DNA of 64,000 bases, taken from contig NZ_AUEQ01000006.1 in NCBI RefSeq assembly GCF_000426065.1, positions 1 through 64,000 of the forward strand. Reading direction: 5' to 3'. Below the pieces are notes generated by a model, which saw nothing but the letters and a program-made list of their open reading frames with translations, searched no databases and had not been told where the DNA came from. The translations under genes were made by a program, and so were the position numbers. How positions within the stretch are numbered: the first letter of the stretch is position 1; each line of letters begins with the position of its first letter. Source of the DNA: Mycobacterium sp. URHD0025. Its GTDB lineage: Bacteria; Actinomycetota; Actinomycetes; Mycobacteriales; Mycobacteriaceae. Of the stretch, positions 8,223 to 17,577 are shown piece by piece.

Positions 8223-9106
8223 GGCTGTTTGACGAAGGTGAACTGGGCGACCTCGGAGATACCGCGGCGGAAGAAGTCGGCGCAGCCGGTGATGTAGCGC
8301 ATGTAGCGGTCGTAGACCTCCTCCGACGTGGTGGCGATCGCCTCGTCGCGGTGGGCGACCAGGTTGGCCGCCCAGGTGTCCAGCGTCCGCACGTAGTGCG
8401 TGTTCATCAGCTGCAGGTGGTCGGTGGAAAAACCGGCATCGGAGGAGAATTCGAACATGTCCTGATCCGACGGCAGCTGACCGCCAGGGAAGATCTCCTT
8501 GCCGATGAACCGGGTGAACTTCATGTCGGACAACGTGATCGGGATGTTGTGCTCGCGCCAGTAGTTGATCGGATGGGTGAAGATGGTCTCGATCACCATG
8601 CGCCCGTCGGGCGGCAGCACGCGGTGCACGGTGTCGAAAAAGGCGGCGTAGCGCGATTTTCCGAACGCCTCGAAGGCTTCGATGCTGACGACGCGGTCCA
8701 CCGGCCGGTCGAACTGCTCCCAGCCCTGCAGGCACACCAGGTGTGAGCGACGGGTGTCGACCTGGTCCAAAAGGTGTTGGCAGTAGGCGTATTGGTTTCG
8801 GCTGAGGGTCAGGCCGACGACGTCGACGTCGTACTTCTCGAGCGCGCGTTTCATCAGCGCGCCCCAACCACACCCGATGTCGAGCAGCGTCATGCCCGGT
8901 TGCAGGTCGAGTTTGTCCAGGGCCAGGTCGATCTTGGCCATCTGGGCTTGTTCCAGCGTCATGTCGTCGCGTTCGTAGAACGCGCAACTGTAGGTGCGGG
9001 ACGGGTCCTGGAAGAGCCCGAAGAAGTCGTCGGACAGGTCGTAGTGGGCTTGAACCTCTTCGAAGTGCGGCCGCATCTGGGCCGTCCCCGCCATCCCGTC
9101 GGCCAT
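8219..9106 (-). CDS. Cyclopropane mycolic acid synthase family methyltransferase (divergent)
   Basis: 295 residues, SAM-dependent methyltransferase of the CmaA/MmaA/PcaA family. SAM motif [10 protein letters not shown]-terminal YDLSDDFF and [17 protein letters not shown], and C-terminal YITGCADFF with the conserved Cys are all present. The usual SIGAFEHFG segment reads SIEAFEAFG, so the family's His after the active-site Glu is Ala. This suggests altered chemistry or substrate. It should modify meromycolate double bonds on ACP. It is tandem with a closer CmaA relative (9128), the two separated by 21 bp, likely one operon. Confidence 0.88.
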   Translation of the reverse strand: MADGMAGTAQMRPHFEEVQAHYDLSDDFFGLFQDPSRTYSCAFYERDDMTLEQAQMAKIDLALDKLDLQPGMTLLDIGCGWGALMKRALEKYDVDVVGLTLSRNQYAYCQHLLDQVDTRRSHLVCLQGWEQFDRPVDRVVSIEAFEAFGKSRYAAFFDTVHRVLPPDGRMVIETIFTHPINYWREHNIPITLSDMKFTRFIGKEIFPGGQLPSDQDMFEFSSDAGFSTDHLQLMNTHYVRTLDTWAANLVAHRDEAIATTSEEVYDRYMRYITGCADFFRRGISEVAQFTFVKQP

Positions 9107-9127
9107 GCGCAGTAACCTCCCCGGTAG

Positions 9128-10048
9128 TTACATCTTTTCGCAGGTGAATTGGCACACGTCGGTGTACCCGTCGCGGAACAGATCCGCGCAGCCGGTCAGG
9201 TACTTCAGGTAGCGCTCGTAGACCTCTTCGGACGTGATGGCGATCGCCTCGTCCTTCTTGGCCTGCAGGTTTGCCGCCCAGGTGTCCAGCGTGCGGGCGT
9301 AGTGCGGCCGCAGTCGTTGCTTGCGGGTGACGTGGAAACCGGCCTCGGTCGCGCGGTCCTCGACCATCGCGATCAGCGGGATCCGGCCACCCGGGTAGAT
9401 CTCGGTGACGATGAACCGGAAGAAGCGCATCAGCGACATCGTGGTGGGCAGACCCATCTCGGCCACTTCTTCTTTGCTGGTCGAGACGATCGTGTGCAGC
9501 AGCATCACGCCGTCGTCGGGCATCAGCTCATAGGTCTTCTTGAAGTAGTCGGCGTACTTCTCGAAGCCGAAATGTTCGAAGGCGCCGATCGACACGATCC
9601 GGTCCACCGGCTCGTCGAAATCCTCCCACGGCTGCAGCCGCACTTCTTTGCCGCGCGGACTGTCGGATTCGGCGAAGCGTTGTTCGATGTGGGCCAGTTG
9701 ATTGTGCGACAGCGTCAGGCCGACGACGTTGACGTCGTACTTGTCCACCGCGCGCATGATGGTCGACCCCCAGCCGCAGCCGATGTCGAGCAGCGTCATG
9801 CCGGGCTGCAGGCCGAGTTTGCCCAGTGCGAGATCGACTTTCGCCATCTGGGCCTGTTCCAGCGTCATGTCGTCGCGCTCGAAGTAGGCGCAACTGTATG
9901 TCTGGGTGGGGTCCTGCCAGAGCCGGAAGAAGTCGTTGGACAGGTCGTAATGGGATCGGACTTCGTCTGCCGTCGATCCGTGGCGCTCGCCGGGAGGCGC
10001 GCCGATAAATGTCTTTGTGGCTTTTTCGTGCTGCCTGGTGTCTGTCAC
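9128..10048 (-). CDS. Cyclopropane mycolic acid synthase (CmaA/PcaA-like)
   Basis: 306 residues. Contains [25 protein letters not shown], the SAM motif LLDIGCGWG, the canonical SIGAFEHFG with Glu and His, and YLTGCADLF with the conserved Cys. All catalytic positions of the family look intact, so it should add a methylene or methyl group to unsaturated mycolate precursors at the cytoplasmic FAS-II interface. It is the first gene of a two-methyltransferase operon. The exact paralogue (cmaA2, pcaA, mmaA, umaA) cannot be assigned by eye. Confidence 0.9.
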   Translation of the reverse strand: MTDTRQHEKATKTFIGAPPGERHGSTADEVRSHYDLSNDFFRLWQDPTQTYSCAYFERDDMTLEQAQMAKVDLALGKLGLQPGMTLLDIGCGWGSTIMRAVDKYDVNVVGLTLSHNQLAHIEQRFAESDSPRGKEVRLQPWEDFDEPVDRIVSIGAFEHFGFEKYADYFKKTYELMPDDGVMLLHTIVSTSKEEVAEMGLPTTMSLMRFFRFIVTEIYPGGRIPLIAMVEDRATEAGFHVTRKQRLRPHYARTLDTWAANLQAKKDEAIAITSEEVYERYLKYLTGCADLFRDGYTDVCQFTCEKM

Positions 10049-10214
10049 TATCCGCCCCGCACCGCTATCGGATTCGGCAAATGACCCGGCACACCGCTTT
10101 CTTCATGTGCCGTCTTCGGACGTTACTCCTCTGCGTTGCGCTCGGGTACCCCTTGGGACGGCAGATTTCGGCAGTGTCAAAACCCGGATGGTGCTTACGG
10201 TTTCAAATGGCTGA

Positions 10215-11204
10215 TCAATCCTCGGGTTCGGATCGCCCGATCAGGTTGCGGGCGCCGGTGGGGCCGAGCAGTTCCCGGAACGCCTGGACGGTGTAGCCGA
10301 CAACGGTCGCATCGGATTTCGCGCGCGCGGTCGCCGAGCGGGGCAGGCTGAACAGCGGGCCCATCTCGCCGAAGTAGTCGCCGGGGCCGACCGTCTTGAT
10401 GACTTCCTCACCACCGCTGGCCAATTCGCGCGCAAGCTCGATCTCGCCCGCGGTGATGATGTAGATCAGATCGCCCATCTCACCCTGGGCGAACAGCACT
10501 TCGCCGGCCTCGATGCTCCGGGTTTCGGGGCCCTGATGTTCGACGGCGACGGGCGGGACGAGCTCCACCACCTGATCAGCGAGCGGCAGGATGCGGGTGT
10601 CGTGCGTGGCGACGACGACGACGCGCTCATCGCTGGCAAGCTCGCGGATGAGCCGGAGCACTTCCTCGACCTGGATGAAGTCCAGGTGCGCGGTGGGTTC
10701 GTCGGCCAGGATCAGCGGCGGGTCGAGCGCGATCGCGCGGGCCACCGCGACGCGTTGTTGTTGTCCGCCGCTGAGATTGCCGGGGCGGTGGTGCAATCGG
10801 TGCTCGAGCCCGACGCGTGTCAGCAGTTCCATGGCGCGTTCGCGGGCGCCGTAGCGGCTCATGCCGGCAGCGCGCAGCGGCACCATCACGTTTTCCATCG
10901 CGGTCAGGCTGGGCACCAGGTTGAACGCCTGGAACACGATCCCGACGGTGTCGCGCCGGTAGTCCGACAGTGCCTTCTTGTTCAGGGTGGTCACGTCGAC
11001 GTCACCGAATTCGATGCGGCCCGCGGTCGGCTTGAGGATCCCGCCCAGGCATGAGAGAAGCGTCGTCTTCCCACAACCGCTGGGCCCCAGCAGGATTGCC
11101 AGCGATCCGGCGGTGACTTCGAGGTCGAGGCCGTCGATCGGGCGCACCGCATACCCGCCGCTGGAGTACTCCACGACGAGGTCCTTGACGAGAAGGTCAG
11201 CCAT
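10215..11204 (-). CDS. ABC transporter ATPase fused to a cyclic-nucleotide-binding domain
   Basis: 329 residues from ATG 11204. The MacB/LolD-type ATPase has Walker [10 protein letters not shown] (40-48), signature LSGGQQQRV and Walker [13 protein letters not shown]. From about residue 225 a cNMP-binding-like beta-roll follows ([20 protein letters not shown], then [21 protein letters not shown]). This includes the G-E-x-x-x and P-R-S-A-T phosphate-binding features. Transport may therefore be gated by cAMP/cGMP or another ligand. It is coupled to the permease at 11206 with a one-base gap. Architecture and length resemble the M. tuberculosis Rv0072/Rv0073 pair as I recall it. Confidence 0.9.
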   Translation of the reverse strand: MADLLVKDLVVEYSSGGYAVRPIDGLDLEVTAGSLAILLGPSGCGKTTLLSCLGGILKPTAGRIEFGDVDVTTLNKKALSDYRRDTVGIVFQAFNLVPSLTAMENVMVPLRAAGMSRYGARERAMELLTRVGLEHRLHHRPGNLSGGQQQRVAVARAIALDPPLILADEPTAHLDFIQVEEVLRLIRELASDERVVVVATHDTRILPLADQVVELVPPVAVEHQGPETRSIEAGEVLFAQGEMGDLIYIITAGEIELARELASGGEEVIKTVGPGDYFGEMGPLFSLPRSATARAKSDATVVGYTVQAFRELLGPTGARNLIGRSEPED

Positions 11205-11205
11205 G

Positions 11206-12255
11206 TCACGGTCCCCGGAAGGCGAGGGCCGGGTCGATGGTGACGGCACGACGCAACCCGGCCACGCTGGCCAGCAGGCCGATCACCACCGCGACGATCG
11301 GTAGCGCGATGAATGCCAGGGTCGGGACGTCGCAGCGCATCGGAAACGGCGGGCCCAGCACGAGTGAGAGCCCCGCTCCCAACAGTGCGGCCAGCAGCGC
11401 GACCGTCACTGCCTGCATCGCCAACCCCGCCATGATGGACCGGGTAGCCACACCGACTGCTTTGAAAACCGCGAAGTCACGGGTGCGTTCCAGGGCCGAC
11501 AGATAGATCACCGATCCGACGATCAGCGCGGCGACCGCCCACAGCAGGCCGGCCATCAAGCTCATCGCCTGATTGGCGCCGCGCAGCGGGCGCACCATGT
11601 CGTCGATGGCGCCGGTTCGGTCGACGATGCGAAATTCCATTGGCGCCGCCCCAGGCTTGCCGACGATGCCGACCGACGAGATCAGCTTCTGCCCGGAGAA
11701 CAGCAGTTGTTGGGCGCCGGGGACCGTCAGGTAGACGTTGTCCTGGGCGGCCAGGGCGGTGAGGTCGTCGACCAGTCCGACGACGCGCAGTTTCGAGGCG
11801 CCGACGTCGATGTCGGCGCCGACCGGGCGGCCCATTGTGGTGGACACCGCGACCTCATCGGGGGTGTGGGGTGCGCGGCCCTCTTTCACCGCCGGCGTGC
11901 CCGGCCCTTGCTCGGGCACACCGAACACGTTGACGTTGCGGGGGGTGCCGCCTGCCGGGATGGTCGACGAGCCGTACACGAGCGGGACCGCCGTGGTCAC
12001 GCCGGGAAGGCGGGCCGCTCGTTGAACGTCGGTGATCGGCAACGGCGCCGAGCCGAGGAACGGGCCGGCCGCGCCCTCCTTGATCATGAATGCGTCGAGG
12101 CCGAGGGCGTCGACACTGCGTTCGGCCTCGACGCGGAAACCGTTGGCCAGGCCCGTCAGCACCAGCGTCATGGCAAAAACCAACGCGGTGCCGACCGCGG
12201 CGATCATGAATCGCCGTCGGCGCCACTGCAGATCGCGTAACGCCGCGATCAACAC
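11206..12255 (-). CDS. FtsX/MacB-type ABC transporter permease
   Basis: 349 residues, with GTG at 12255 as the preferred start after GGGATGAGCGGGG; the region upstream in frame is repeat DNA. One N-terminal membrane segment (about 16-38), a large extracytoplasmic domain (about 40-230) and three C-terminal membrane segments give the FtsX/MacB topology. Such permeases usually do mechanical work in the envelope or move lipoproteins or lipids rather than importing solutes. Its gene is immediately followed by the ATPase-cNMP protein. Confidence 0.85.
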   Translation of the reverse strand: MLIAALRDLQWRRRRFMIAAVGTALVFAMTLVLTGLANGFRVEAERSVDALGLDAFMIKEGAAGPFLGSAPLPITDVQRAARLPGVTTAVPLVYGSSTIPAGGTPRNVNVFGVPEQGPGTPAVKEGRAPHTPDEVAVSTTMGRPVGADIDVGASKLRVVGLVDDLTALAAQDNVYLTVPGAQQLLFSGQKLISSVGIVGKPGAAPMEFRIVDRTGAIDDMVRPLRGANQAMSLMAGLLWAVAALIVGSVIYLSALERTRDFAVFKAVGVATRSIMAGLAMQAVTVALLAALLGAGLSLVLGPPFPMRCDVPTLAFIALPIVAVVIGLLASVAGLRRAVTIDPALAFRGP

Positions 12256-12372
12256 GTCGGTGCCCCGCTCATCCCTTTCGACGTTACCGAGAGGGGTGTG
12301 GCAGGTGGTGCTTATTGGGGCATTTGGTGTCTGGGTTGTTCGCGAGCCTCGACATTTGTTCCCTGATCGATA

Positions 12373-12435
12373 GTGCCCGCCTGGGGCGCGGTGACCACGC
12401 CAGTCACATGCGTCACGAGCCTGGGCGGGGTGCAC
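12373..12435. repeat. Imperfect hairpin beginning GTGCCCGCCT
   Basis: GTGCCCGCCT at 12373-12382 faces an imperfect complement ending in GGGCGGGGTGCAC (12423-12435), with inner GTGAC/GTCAC arms. It shares the GTGCCCGCCT head with the two elements that follow, so it looks like a degenerate member of the same repeat family. Confidence 0.4.
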
Positions 12436-12438
12436 GAT

Positions 12439-12732
12439 GTGCCCGCCTGCGAGCGACTTTTCAGCGACAATCGCCACACCGATAACGTCTCTCTCGCCAG
12501 CCCCAGGTTTTCTGGGAGATTGTGCCCGTCCAGCACCGCTGGCCTCATCAGTCTCACCAGTCCAGTGCCCGCCTATCAGCGACACTGTCGCTCTTAGGCG
12601 GGCATCCCGAAATCTGTTGCAGACGCGACTGAAGATGCCTACGTGACGTATGTATTGATTGGCTGCGCGGCCAAAGTTACTCGCGATGCTTCTGAGGCGA
12701 TTGTCGCTGAAAAGTCGCTCGCAGGCGGGCAC
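12439..12732. repeat. MITE-like block with perfect 36-bp terminal inverted repeats
   Basis: The 36 bases 12439-12474 (starting GTGCCCGCCTGCGAGCGAC) are repeated exactly as the reverse complement at 12697-12732, with 222 bp between. A third, hairpin-forming relative lies in the middle (12566-12604). No coding region spans the block and no obvious target duplication flanks it. A non-autonomous mobile element, a recombination site pair or a paired regulatory repeat are all possible. It occupies most of the 534-bp gene-free space between the permease gene and the small gene at 12790. Confidence 0.7.
12566..12604. repeat. REP-like hairpin TGCCCGCCTATCAGCGACA / TGTCGCTCTTAGGCGGGCA
   Basis: Two 19-bp arms (12566-12584 and 12586-12604) around a single central base pair with two mismatches. 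The head TGCCCGCCT and the AGCGAC core match the ends of the surrounding 294-bp element, so these repeats are related by sequence. Confidence 0.65.
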
Positions 12733-12789
12733 GTCGGCACATGCTGGCCGAGCGACATGCCGCCACTGCCGGGCCCCCGATTCGGAAGC

Positions 12790-12924
12790 TCAGCGCTTTA
12801 CGGGGTGCAGAACGGACTCGGTGGTGTGTAAAGGGGTTTCCTTGGCGCGCTTGACCGCGCGTTTCTCCTTGAGCGACTTTCCCGATTTCTTGGCCATGTG
12901 CTGTCGCGGCGACTTGTCGGCCAT
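12790..12924 (-). CDS. Small basic protein, conserved-looking (44 aa)
   Basis: From ATG 12924 with AAGGGG upstream. The protein is 44 residues and strongly basic (MADKSPRQHMAKKSGKSLK, then EKRAVKRAKE). Similar short Lys-rich proteins occur in other mycobacteria as I recall. They have no assigned function; nucleic-acid binding is a guess from charge. A longer in-frame reading upstream to 12999 lacks this character. Confidence 0.6.
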   Translation of the reverse strand: MADKSPRQHMAKKSGKSLKEKRAVKRAKETPLHTTESVLHPVKR

Positions 12925-13106
12925 GGACGGCCCCTTGGGTATCGGGGGCCTGATTGGTCCCGGTTTCTCGACCGTACGCGCCGATACTCTGACCTGCAAT
13001 GATGTGTGTCCACAGCGTTGGCAGGCACTGATCTGCCGCGTTCACTAGAGTCGTCCATCTATGCCGAACAACAGCCTGATCTGACGGGCGGATAGGTGGG
13101 CAGCGA

Positions 13107-13910
13107 GTGAAGCGGGATATGGGCACGCAGCTCGATATCGAAATCGTCGCGCCGACAACGTTGGAGTTTCAGATCGCGGTGGCCCCACACCCCAAGGCCC
13201 AGGTGATCGAGTCGCTGTCGTTTGTTCTGGATGGAAAGCCATTGCAAGCCAAGGAGATCCGCGGTACACACGGCAATCGCATTCACCAGTTCGATGCGGC
13301 GGTCGGCAATCTCAAAGTCGATTACACCGCCTCGGTCATCGGCCGGAACGATCCAGCGCCGGTGACCGACTACGACCTCTCGGTGTACCTACGGCCGAGC
13401 CGATACGCCGAAGCGGACAAGTTTTTCGGTTTCGCCGCAACGGAATTCGGGCACTACGTGGATTCGGCGGTATTGCTGGAAAAGGTGTCATTGTGGGTGG
13501 CCAACCGGCTCAGCTACGTACCGGGCTCCAGCGACCCGATCGACGGAGCGGTCGATACCCTGCTGGCCGGCGCCGGCGTGTGCCGTGATTACGCGCACCT
13601 GGTGGTAGCGCTCCTGCGGGCGGTGAACGTTCCTGCGCGCGTGGTGTCCGTATATGCGCCAGGGTTGCAGCCCATGGATTTTCATGCGGTCGTCGAGGCG
13701 TTCGTCGAAGGGCATTGGCTGGTGGTCGACGGCACGTTGTTGGCGCCACGGCAGAGCCTGGTGCGGATCGCCACCGGCCGCGACGCCGCCGACATCGCGT
13801 TTCTCGACAACCACAAGGGATCGATCGTTCTGAACTCCATGATGGTGACCGCCGTGGTCGACGGTGAACTGCCCCGGGATTCGGTCGATCAGTTGGTGTC
13901 CATCGGCTGA
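13107..13910 (+). CDS. Transglutaminase-like domain protein
   Basis: 267 residues from GTG 13107 (ATG 13119 is an alternative; AGGTGG lies upstream). An N-terminal beta-rich region (about 1-110) resembles the bacterial transglutaminase N-domain, followed by a transglutaminase/protease-like core. Its triad candidates are Cys in GAGVCRDYAH, His in MDFHAVVEAF and Asp in VVDGT. These enzymes hydrolyse or cross-link amide bonds; the substrate is unknown. No signal peptide is seen, so it is likely cytoplasmic. It converges with the kinase gene. Confidence 0.88.
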   Translation: MKRDMGTQLDIEIVAPTTLEFQIAVAPHPKAQVIESLSFVLDGKPLQAKEIRGTHGNRIHQFDAAVGNLKVDYTASVIGRNDPAPVTDYDLSVYLRPSRYAEADKFFGFAATEFGHYVDSAVLLEKVSLWVANRLSYVPGSSDPIDGAVDTLLAGAGVCRDYAHLVVALLRAVNVPARVVSVYAPGLQPMDFHAVVEAFVEGHWLVVDGTLLAPRQSLVRIATGRDAADIAFLDNHKGSIVLNSMMVTAVVDGELPRDSVDQLVSIG

Positions 13911-13956
13911 GTCGTCGGCTTGGCCAAGGCCAAGGGCGCAGGAACCAGCGGCAGAG

Positions 13957-15525
13957 TCAGTTGAATGCGGTGCTGCCGGAGACTGCGTGCGTCTTGCTGA
14001 TGAGTTTGGCGTAGCAGTGGTCGGCGTCGAAGCCGTTTGAACTGCACCAGTACAGGGCCCCCGCTGCATTGGGGAAGCTGATCGGCGCGATGGTGACCCA
14101 GAAGTCGGGGGCGTCGAAGGTCGACCAGTCGCCCGACCACAGCAGTTTGGCTCCGTAACGCTCGCGGAGCTGCAGATGCTCTTGCAAGGTCAGGATGTTG
14201 TCCCAGGTGACGCCCTCATCGACAACCCCCGGTCGCTTCGAACTGAGTTGCGGCACCCAGCGATCGGCACCGTCGGTGCTCACCACGGCGTGGTCCTCAT
14301 TAGCGATCTGGCGGAGCTGCTGAAAGCTCGTGGACTCGGGATCACGCGCCGCGGTGGGGATATACGACGGTGTCGGCGGACGTGGAGGTGGCGGCGGCGG
14401 AACCGTCTTGTAGACGGTCTGGGCCGTGACCGTCGCACTCGGTAGGGACGGCGCGATTGTCGGAGTCGATGCGGAGTTGACGGGCGGCGCCGTGTTTTTC
14501 GGAATGAGTAAGCCGATGACGAGGCCGACCGCACCGAGTAGAAGCGCGCAGACCACTCCGATGACGGCAAGGGGTGCCCACGTTTGGCGAGACCCGGGCC
14601 CAGCAGCTTGAGGTGCCAGGGCTGCGATGGGCAACGGCGGTGAAAAGTGCGATGCCGACATGGTTTCGGCGCCAGCGGCCCTCGCTTGTTCCGGAGTGCA
14701 CTGCAGCGCGCGCTGAGCGGCACGCGCCAATGCGCCGGCGCTGCCGTAACGGTCGTCGGGTTCCTTGGCCATGCCCCGTGCGATGACCGCATCCACAGAC
14801 GTAGGGATGTCGGGGCAGACTGCACTCGGCCGTGGCGGCGGCGCAGAGAGATGTGCGGCGATCAGTTGCTCGTAGCTGTTGGTCGGAAATGGTGCATTGC
14901 CGGTCAGCGCCTCGTGCAGCACGCATGCGAGGGAGTAGACATCGGCGGCCGGCGAACACGGCGCGTCACCGAACCGTTCCGGGGCCATGTAACCGAACGA
15001 GCCGATGTGCATGCCCGTCTGCGTCAGCCCTGAATCGCCTCGCGCCTGCGCGATACCAAAGTCTAGGAGGTATGCGAAGTCGGAGGGTGTGATGATGATG
15101 TTCTGGGGCTTGACGTCGCGATGGACCACGCCTTGGGCATGCGCGGCATCGAGCGCGGCGGCGATCTGCTCGAGAATCGACACCACGCGTTGCGGAGCCA
15201 ACGGTCCGGTAAGAATGCGGTCGTGCAGCGTCTGACCGCGGACCAGTCGCATGTCGATGTAGAGGTTCCCGTCGATCTCGCCCCAGTCGTGAATCGGCAC
15301 CACGTGGGGGTCCTGCACGTTTGCCACCGCGTGGCACTCGCGCAGGAATCGGGCCCGGAAGTGTTGGTCCTGCGCGTACTGCTCGCGGAGGATCTTCAGA
15401 GCGACGGTCCGATCCTTGTCGAGATCGTGAGCCTCGTAGACCTCGCCCATGCCGCCGCTGCCGAGGAGAGCGGTCAGCTCATACTTACCGAACCTGCTGC
15501 CCACATGCGTGTTGTTCTTGATCAT
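13957..15525 (-). CDS. Transmembrane Ser/Thr protein kinase (Pkn family)
   Basis: 522 residues from ATG 15525, preceded by GAGGAGG. The kinase domain (about 15-275) has the glycine loop GSGGMG (22-27), Lys44, catalytic HRDVKPQN (135-142), DFG (155-157) and the APER motif. After a Pro/Ala linker there is one membrane segment (about 318-342). The extracytoplasmic C-terminal domain of about 180 residues includes a Pro-rich stalk and paired Cys in CSSNGFDADHC. This is the PASTA-less mycobacterial receptor-kinase plan, so it should sense an envelope signal. The ligand is unknown. It is monocistronic. Confidence 0.92.
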   Translation of the reverse strand: MIKNNTHVGSRFGKYELTALLGSGGMGEVYEAHDLDKDRTVALKILREQYAQDQHFRARFLRECHAVANVQDPHVVPIHDWGEIDGNLYIDMRLVRGQTLHDRILTGPLAPQRVVSILEQIAAALDAAHAQGVVHRDVKPQNIIITPSDFAYLLDFGIAQARGDSGLTQTGMHIGSFGYMAPERFGDAPCSPAADVYSLACVLHEALTGNAPFPTNSYEQLIAAHLSAPPPRPSAVCPDIPTSVDAVIARGMAKEPDDRYGSAGALARAAQRALQCTPEQARAAGAETMSASHFSPPLPIAALAPQAAGPGSRQTWAPLAVIGVVCALLLGAVGLVIGLLIPKNTAPPVNSASTPTIAPSLPSATVTAQTVYKTVPPPPPPRPPTPSYIPTAARDPESTSFQQLRQIANEDHAVVSTDGADRWVPQLSSKRPGVVDEGVTWDNILTLQEHLQLRERYGAKLLWSGDWSTFDAPDFWVTIAPISFPNAAGALYWCSSNGFDADHCYAKLISKTHAVSGSTAFN

Positions 15526-15750
15526 CCTGTGCCTCCTCGACTGGCGAACAGGCGAACGTAGCGCGGGGTGCCGACAAGCGAGGTCGGCGTATTCCGGCCC
15601 CACCCGTCCCGCGCATCCGTCGACAATTCTGGACATTAGCCCTCGTGCGCGGCTTCGGCACCGATTCCCGGCGAAAGCTCATGCGTGATGACATCGACGG
15701 ATGCCCAGCCGAGACTTGAGGTCCTGCGCAGAACGAAGAAGGGCGGTGTG

Positions 15751-16470
15751 ATGGCTGGTATTGATCAAGCAGCGCTGACGGCTGCAGTGGCGGAATGGGG
15801 GAATGCGACGGTCGAAATTCTCGCTCCCTCACCACAGACACGCACCGTGGTTCCCGAGACATGGTGGCCGGTCGTTGAATCACTTGATCCCGAGGAACGC
15901 AAAGACGTTGCGTTGGCACTGTGGAACAGCGAATTCCTCGACCTGGTACCACGATTCGACGAGGCGCTACGCTCCGCGCTTCTCGACGTTCGTGTCGCTC
16001 AGCATTCGTGGCAAGGCACGCCCACCTTGGACTACGTGGTTCGAGCCAGGGACGGCCGGCCCAAGGTATGGATGGGGGAGGACGCGCGGACATTCGGACA
16101 TTCAGAGCCGCCGATGTTTGACTCGCTACCTGGTCCGGCCCGCACATTCCTACGGCAGGTTCATGCTGGATTTACCACTCTCAACGGCAAGTCGTGTGGG
16201 CTGATGCCCCCGGCCGACATGCAGACGCTTGCCGACAGCTGGGGTCACCCCGACGACAGTGATGTCGCCGAGTGCTGGGATGCGTCCACCTATCCCTTTC
16301 CCGGCACTCAGCGACTACTACTCATCACCGAGTATGGCGGTCATCCGTACTTGTTCACTTCACCGGATTTGCCGGCCGGGACAGCGGTTACATACTTCGA
16401 ACCCGACTTCGAAGTCACATCGTTCGGCGAAGCGCTCGACGACTTTCTGAACAAGCCGCTGGGATACTGA
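15751..16470 (+). CDS. SMI1/KNR4-like protein (uncertain)
   Basis: 239 residues from ATG 15751 (RBS AAGAAGGGCGG); an in-frame start at 15685 is weaker. Features such as WWPVVESLDPEERKDVALAL and a C-terminal GEALDDFLNKPL tail give a weak resemblance to SMI1/KNR4-type proteins, some of which are toxin immunity proteins. No nearby toxin gene is visible. Base composition is slightly lower in GC than its neighbours. The assignment is tentative; a plain hypothetical protein is the safe reading. Confidence 0.6.
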   Translation: MAGIDQAALTAAVAEWGNATVEILAPSPQTRTVVPETWWPVVESLDPEERKDVALALWNSEFLDLVPRFDEALRSALLDVRVAQHSWQGTPTLDYVVRARDGRPKVWMGEDARTFGHSEPPMFDSLPGPARTFLRQVHAGFTTLNGKSCGLMPPADMQTLADSWGHPDDSDVAECWDASTYPFPGTQRLLLITEYGGHPYLFTSPDLPAGTAVTYFEPDFEVTSFGEALDDFLNKPLGY

Positions 16471-16604
16471 GCGATCACAACGCGGTTCGGTGGTCGTCGT
16501 GACGGACCCCATGGGTTAGGGCCGTCCGGCGGGGGACACCGATGCTGCGGCTCGGTGAGAATTGGCGCGCAGCCCGTCCCAGCAACCGCCGTAGGCTCAG
16601 CAAC

Positions 16605-17558
16605 ATGCGACTCACCGCTGTTGCCGCCGCGCTATTCGTCGCGCTGTCGGTTGGCGTGAGTGGCTGCACCGGTGCGCCCGACCGTGAACAGCAAGCCCTC
16701 GACATTCGGGACCGCATCGCGGCGATGCCGGGTGTGGAAGATGTCGACCTGATCTATGACAACGGCATCCTCGAGGGCACACGGTTCGAACTCAAGGTCG
16801 ACATGGCTCAGGCCAGTGATGAGCAGGTCGGCGAGGTCGCCGCGCAACTCGACGAGCTACGCGGCGGTGACTTCGCAAAATTCAGCCAGCGGATGGAAAT
16901 CCGTGTGGCCGAAGGGACCTCGGTCTCGGGAGGTGACGGTCTGCCCGACGACACCGTCCAGGTGACCGGACTGCTGCGTCGCCTTCGCTCAGACGCTCCG
17001 GCCGGCGAAATCAGATGGTCCGGCGGCGCCGCGCCGGGCGCGTCGAAGATAGGGATCCTGGAGGCGGAGAAACCCGGTGCCGCAGTCGACGCCATCCTGC
17101 GCATCTTCGCCGACCGGCCGCCCAGTGACATCGAAGTCTCTGCAGCTGACCGGGTCGCTGATCCACACTGGATGATCTTCAACCGGTTCACTCTCGCCGA
17201 TAAACAGCGCATCGACGGGCAACTGGCCGCGGCGGCGCCTGCTGAGCCAGGCTGGATTGGGATCCGGGACGGGATGATCGAGCGCCTGACCTTCAGCGTG
17301 CCGACGCCGGCGACCGCTTACGAGGAAGTGGTGCGGACCATTCACGCGATCGAGGCCGGCCCGGCACATCCCGTCAGCCTCCTCTGGCACTGGGCCGACG
17401 ATCCGTCCCGCTTCAACGAGCCGCGTTGGGCAGGCAGCGCCATGATCGGCAAGTGCGACTACGTCAACGGGGACCGCACCAAGTCCGAGCCGCTCGTACC
17501 CGACGCATTGGCGTTGCAACAGCGGATCCGCGACGAGTTCGACACCTGCCTCAAATAG
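16605..17558 (+). CDS. Hypothetical secreted lipoprotein
   Basis: 317 residues from ATG 16605. The signal peptide has lipobox GVSGC (Cys about 21), so it should be lipid-anchored at the outer face of the cell membrane. The mature part has several short alpha/beta repeats (for example IRDRIAAMPGVEDVDLIYD) and three Cys near the C-terminus. The repeated layout suggests two or three related domains. I do not recognise the family. Confidence 0.8.
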   Translation: MRLTAVAAALFVALSVGVSGCTGAPDREQQALDIRDRIAAMPGVEDVDLIYDNGILEGTRFELKVDMAQASDEQVGEVAAQLDELRGGDFAKFSQRMEIRVAEGTSVSGGDGLPDDTVQVTGLLRRLRSDAPAGEIRWSGGAAPGASKIGILEAEKPGAAVDAILRIFADRPPSDIEVSAADRVADPHWMIFNRFTLADKQRIDGQLAAAAPAEPGWIGIRDGMIERLTFSVPTPATAYEEVVRTIHAIEAGPAHPVSLLWHWADDPSRFNEPRWAGSAMIGKCDYVNGDRTKSEPLVPDALALQQRIRDEFDTCLK

Positions 17559-17577
17559 CAGTTCATCCCGCGTCCGG

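Noticed and set aside
7266..9155. 629-codon open frame on - strand
   Set aside because: It is antisense to the ketosynthase and out of frame with the methyltransferase; both of those have clear family motifs.
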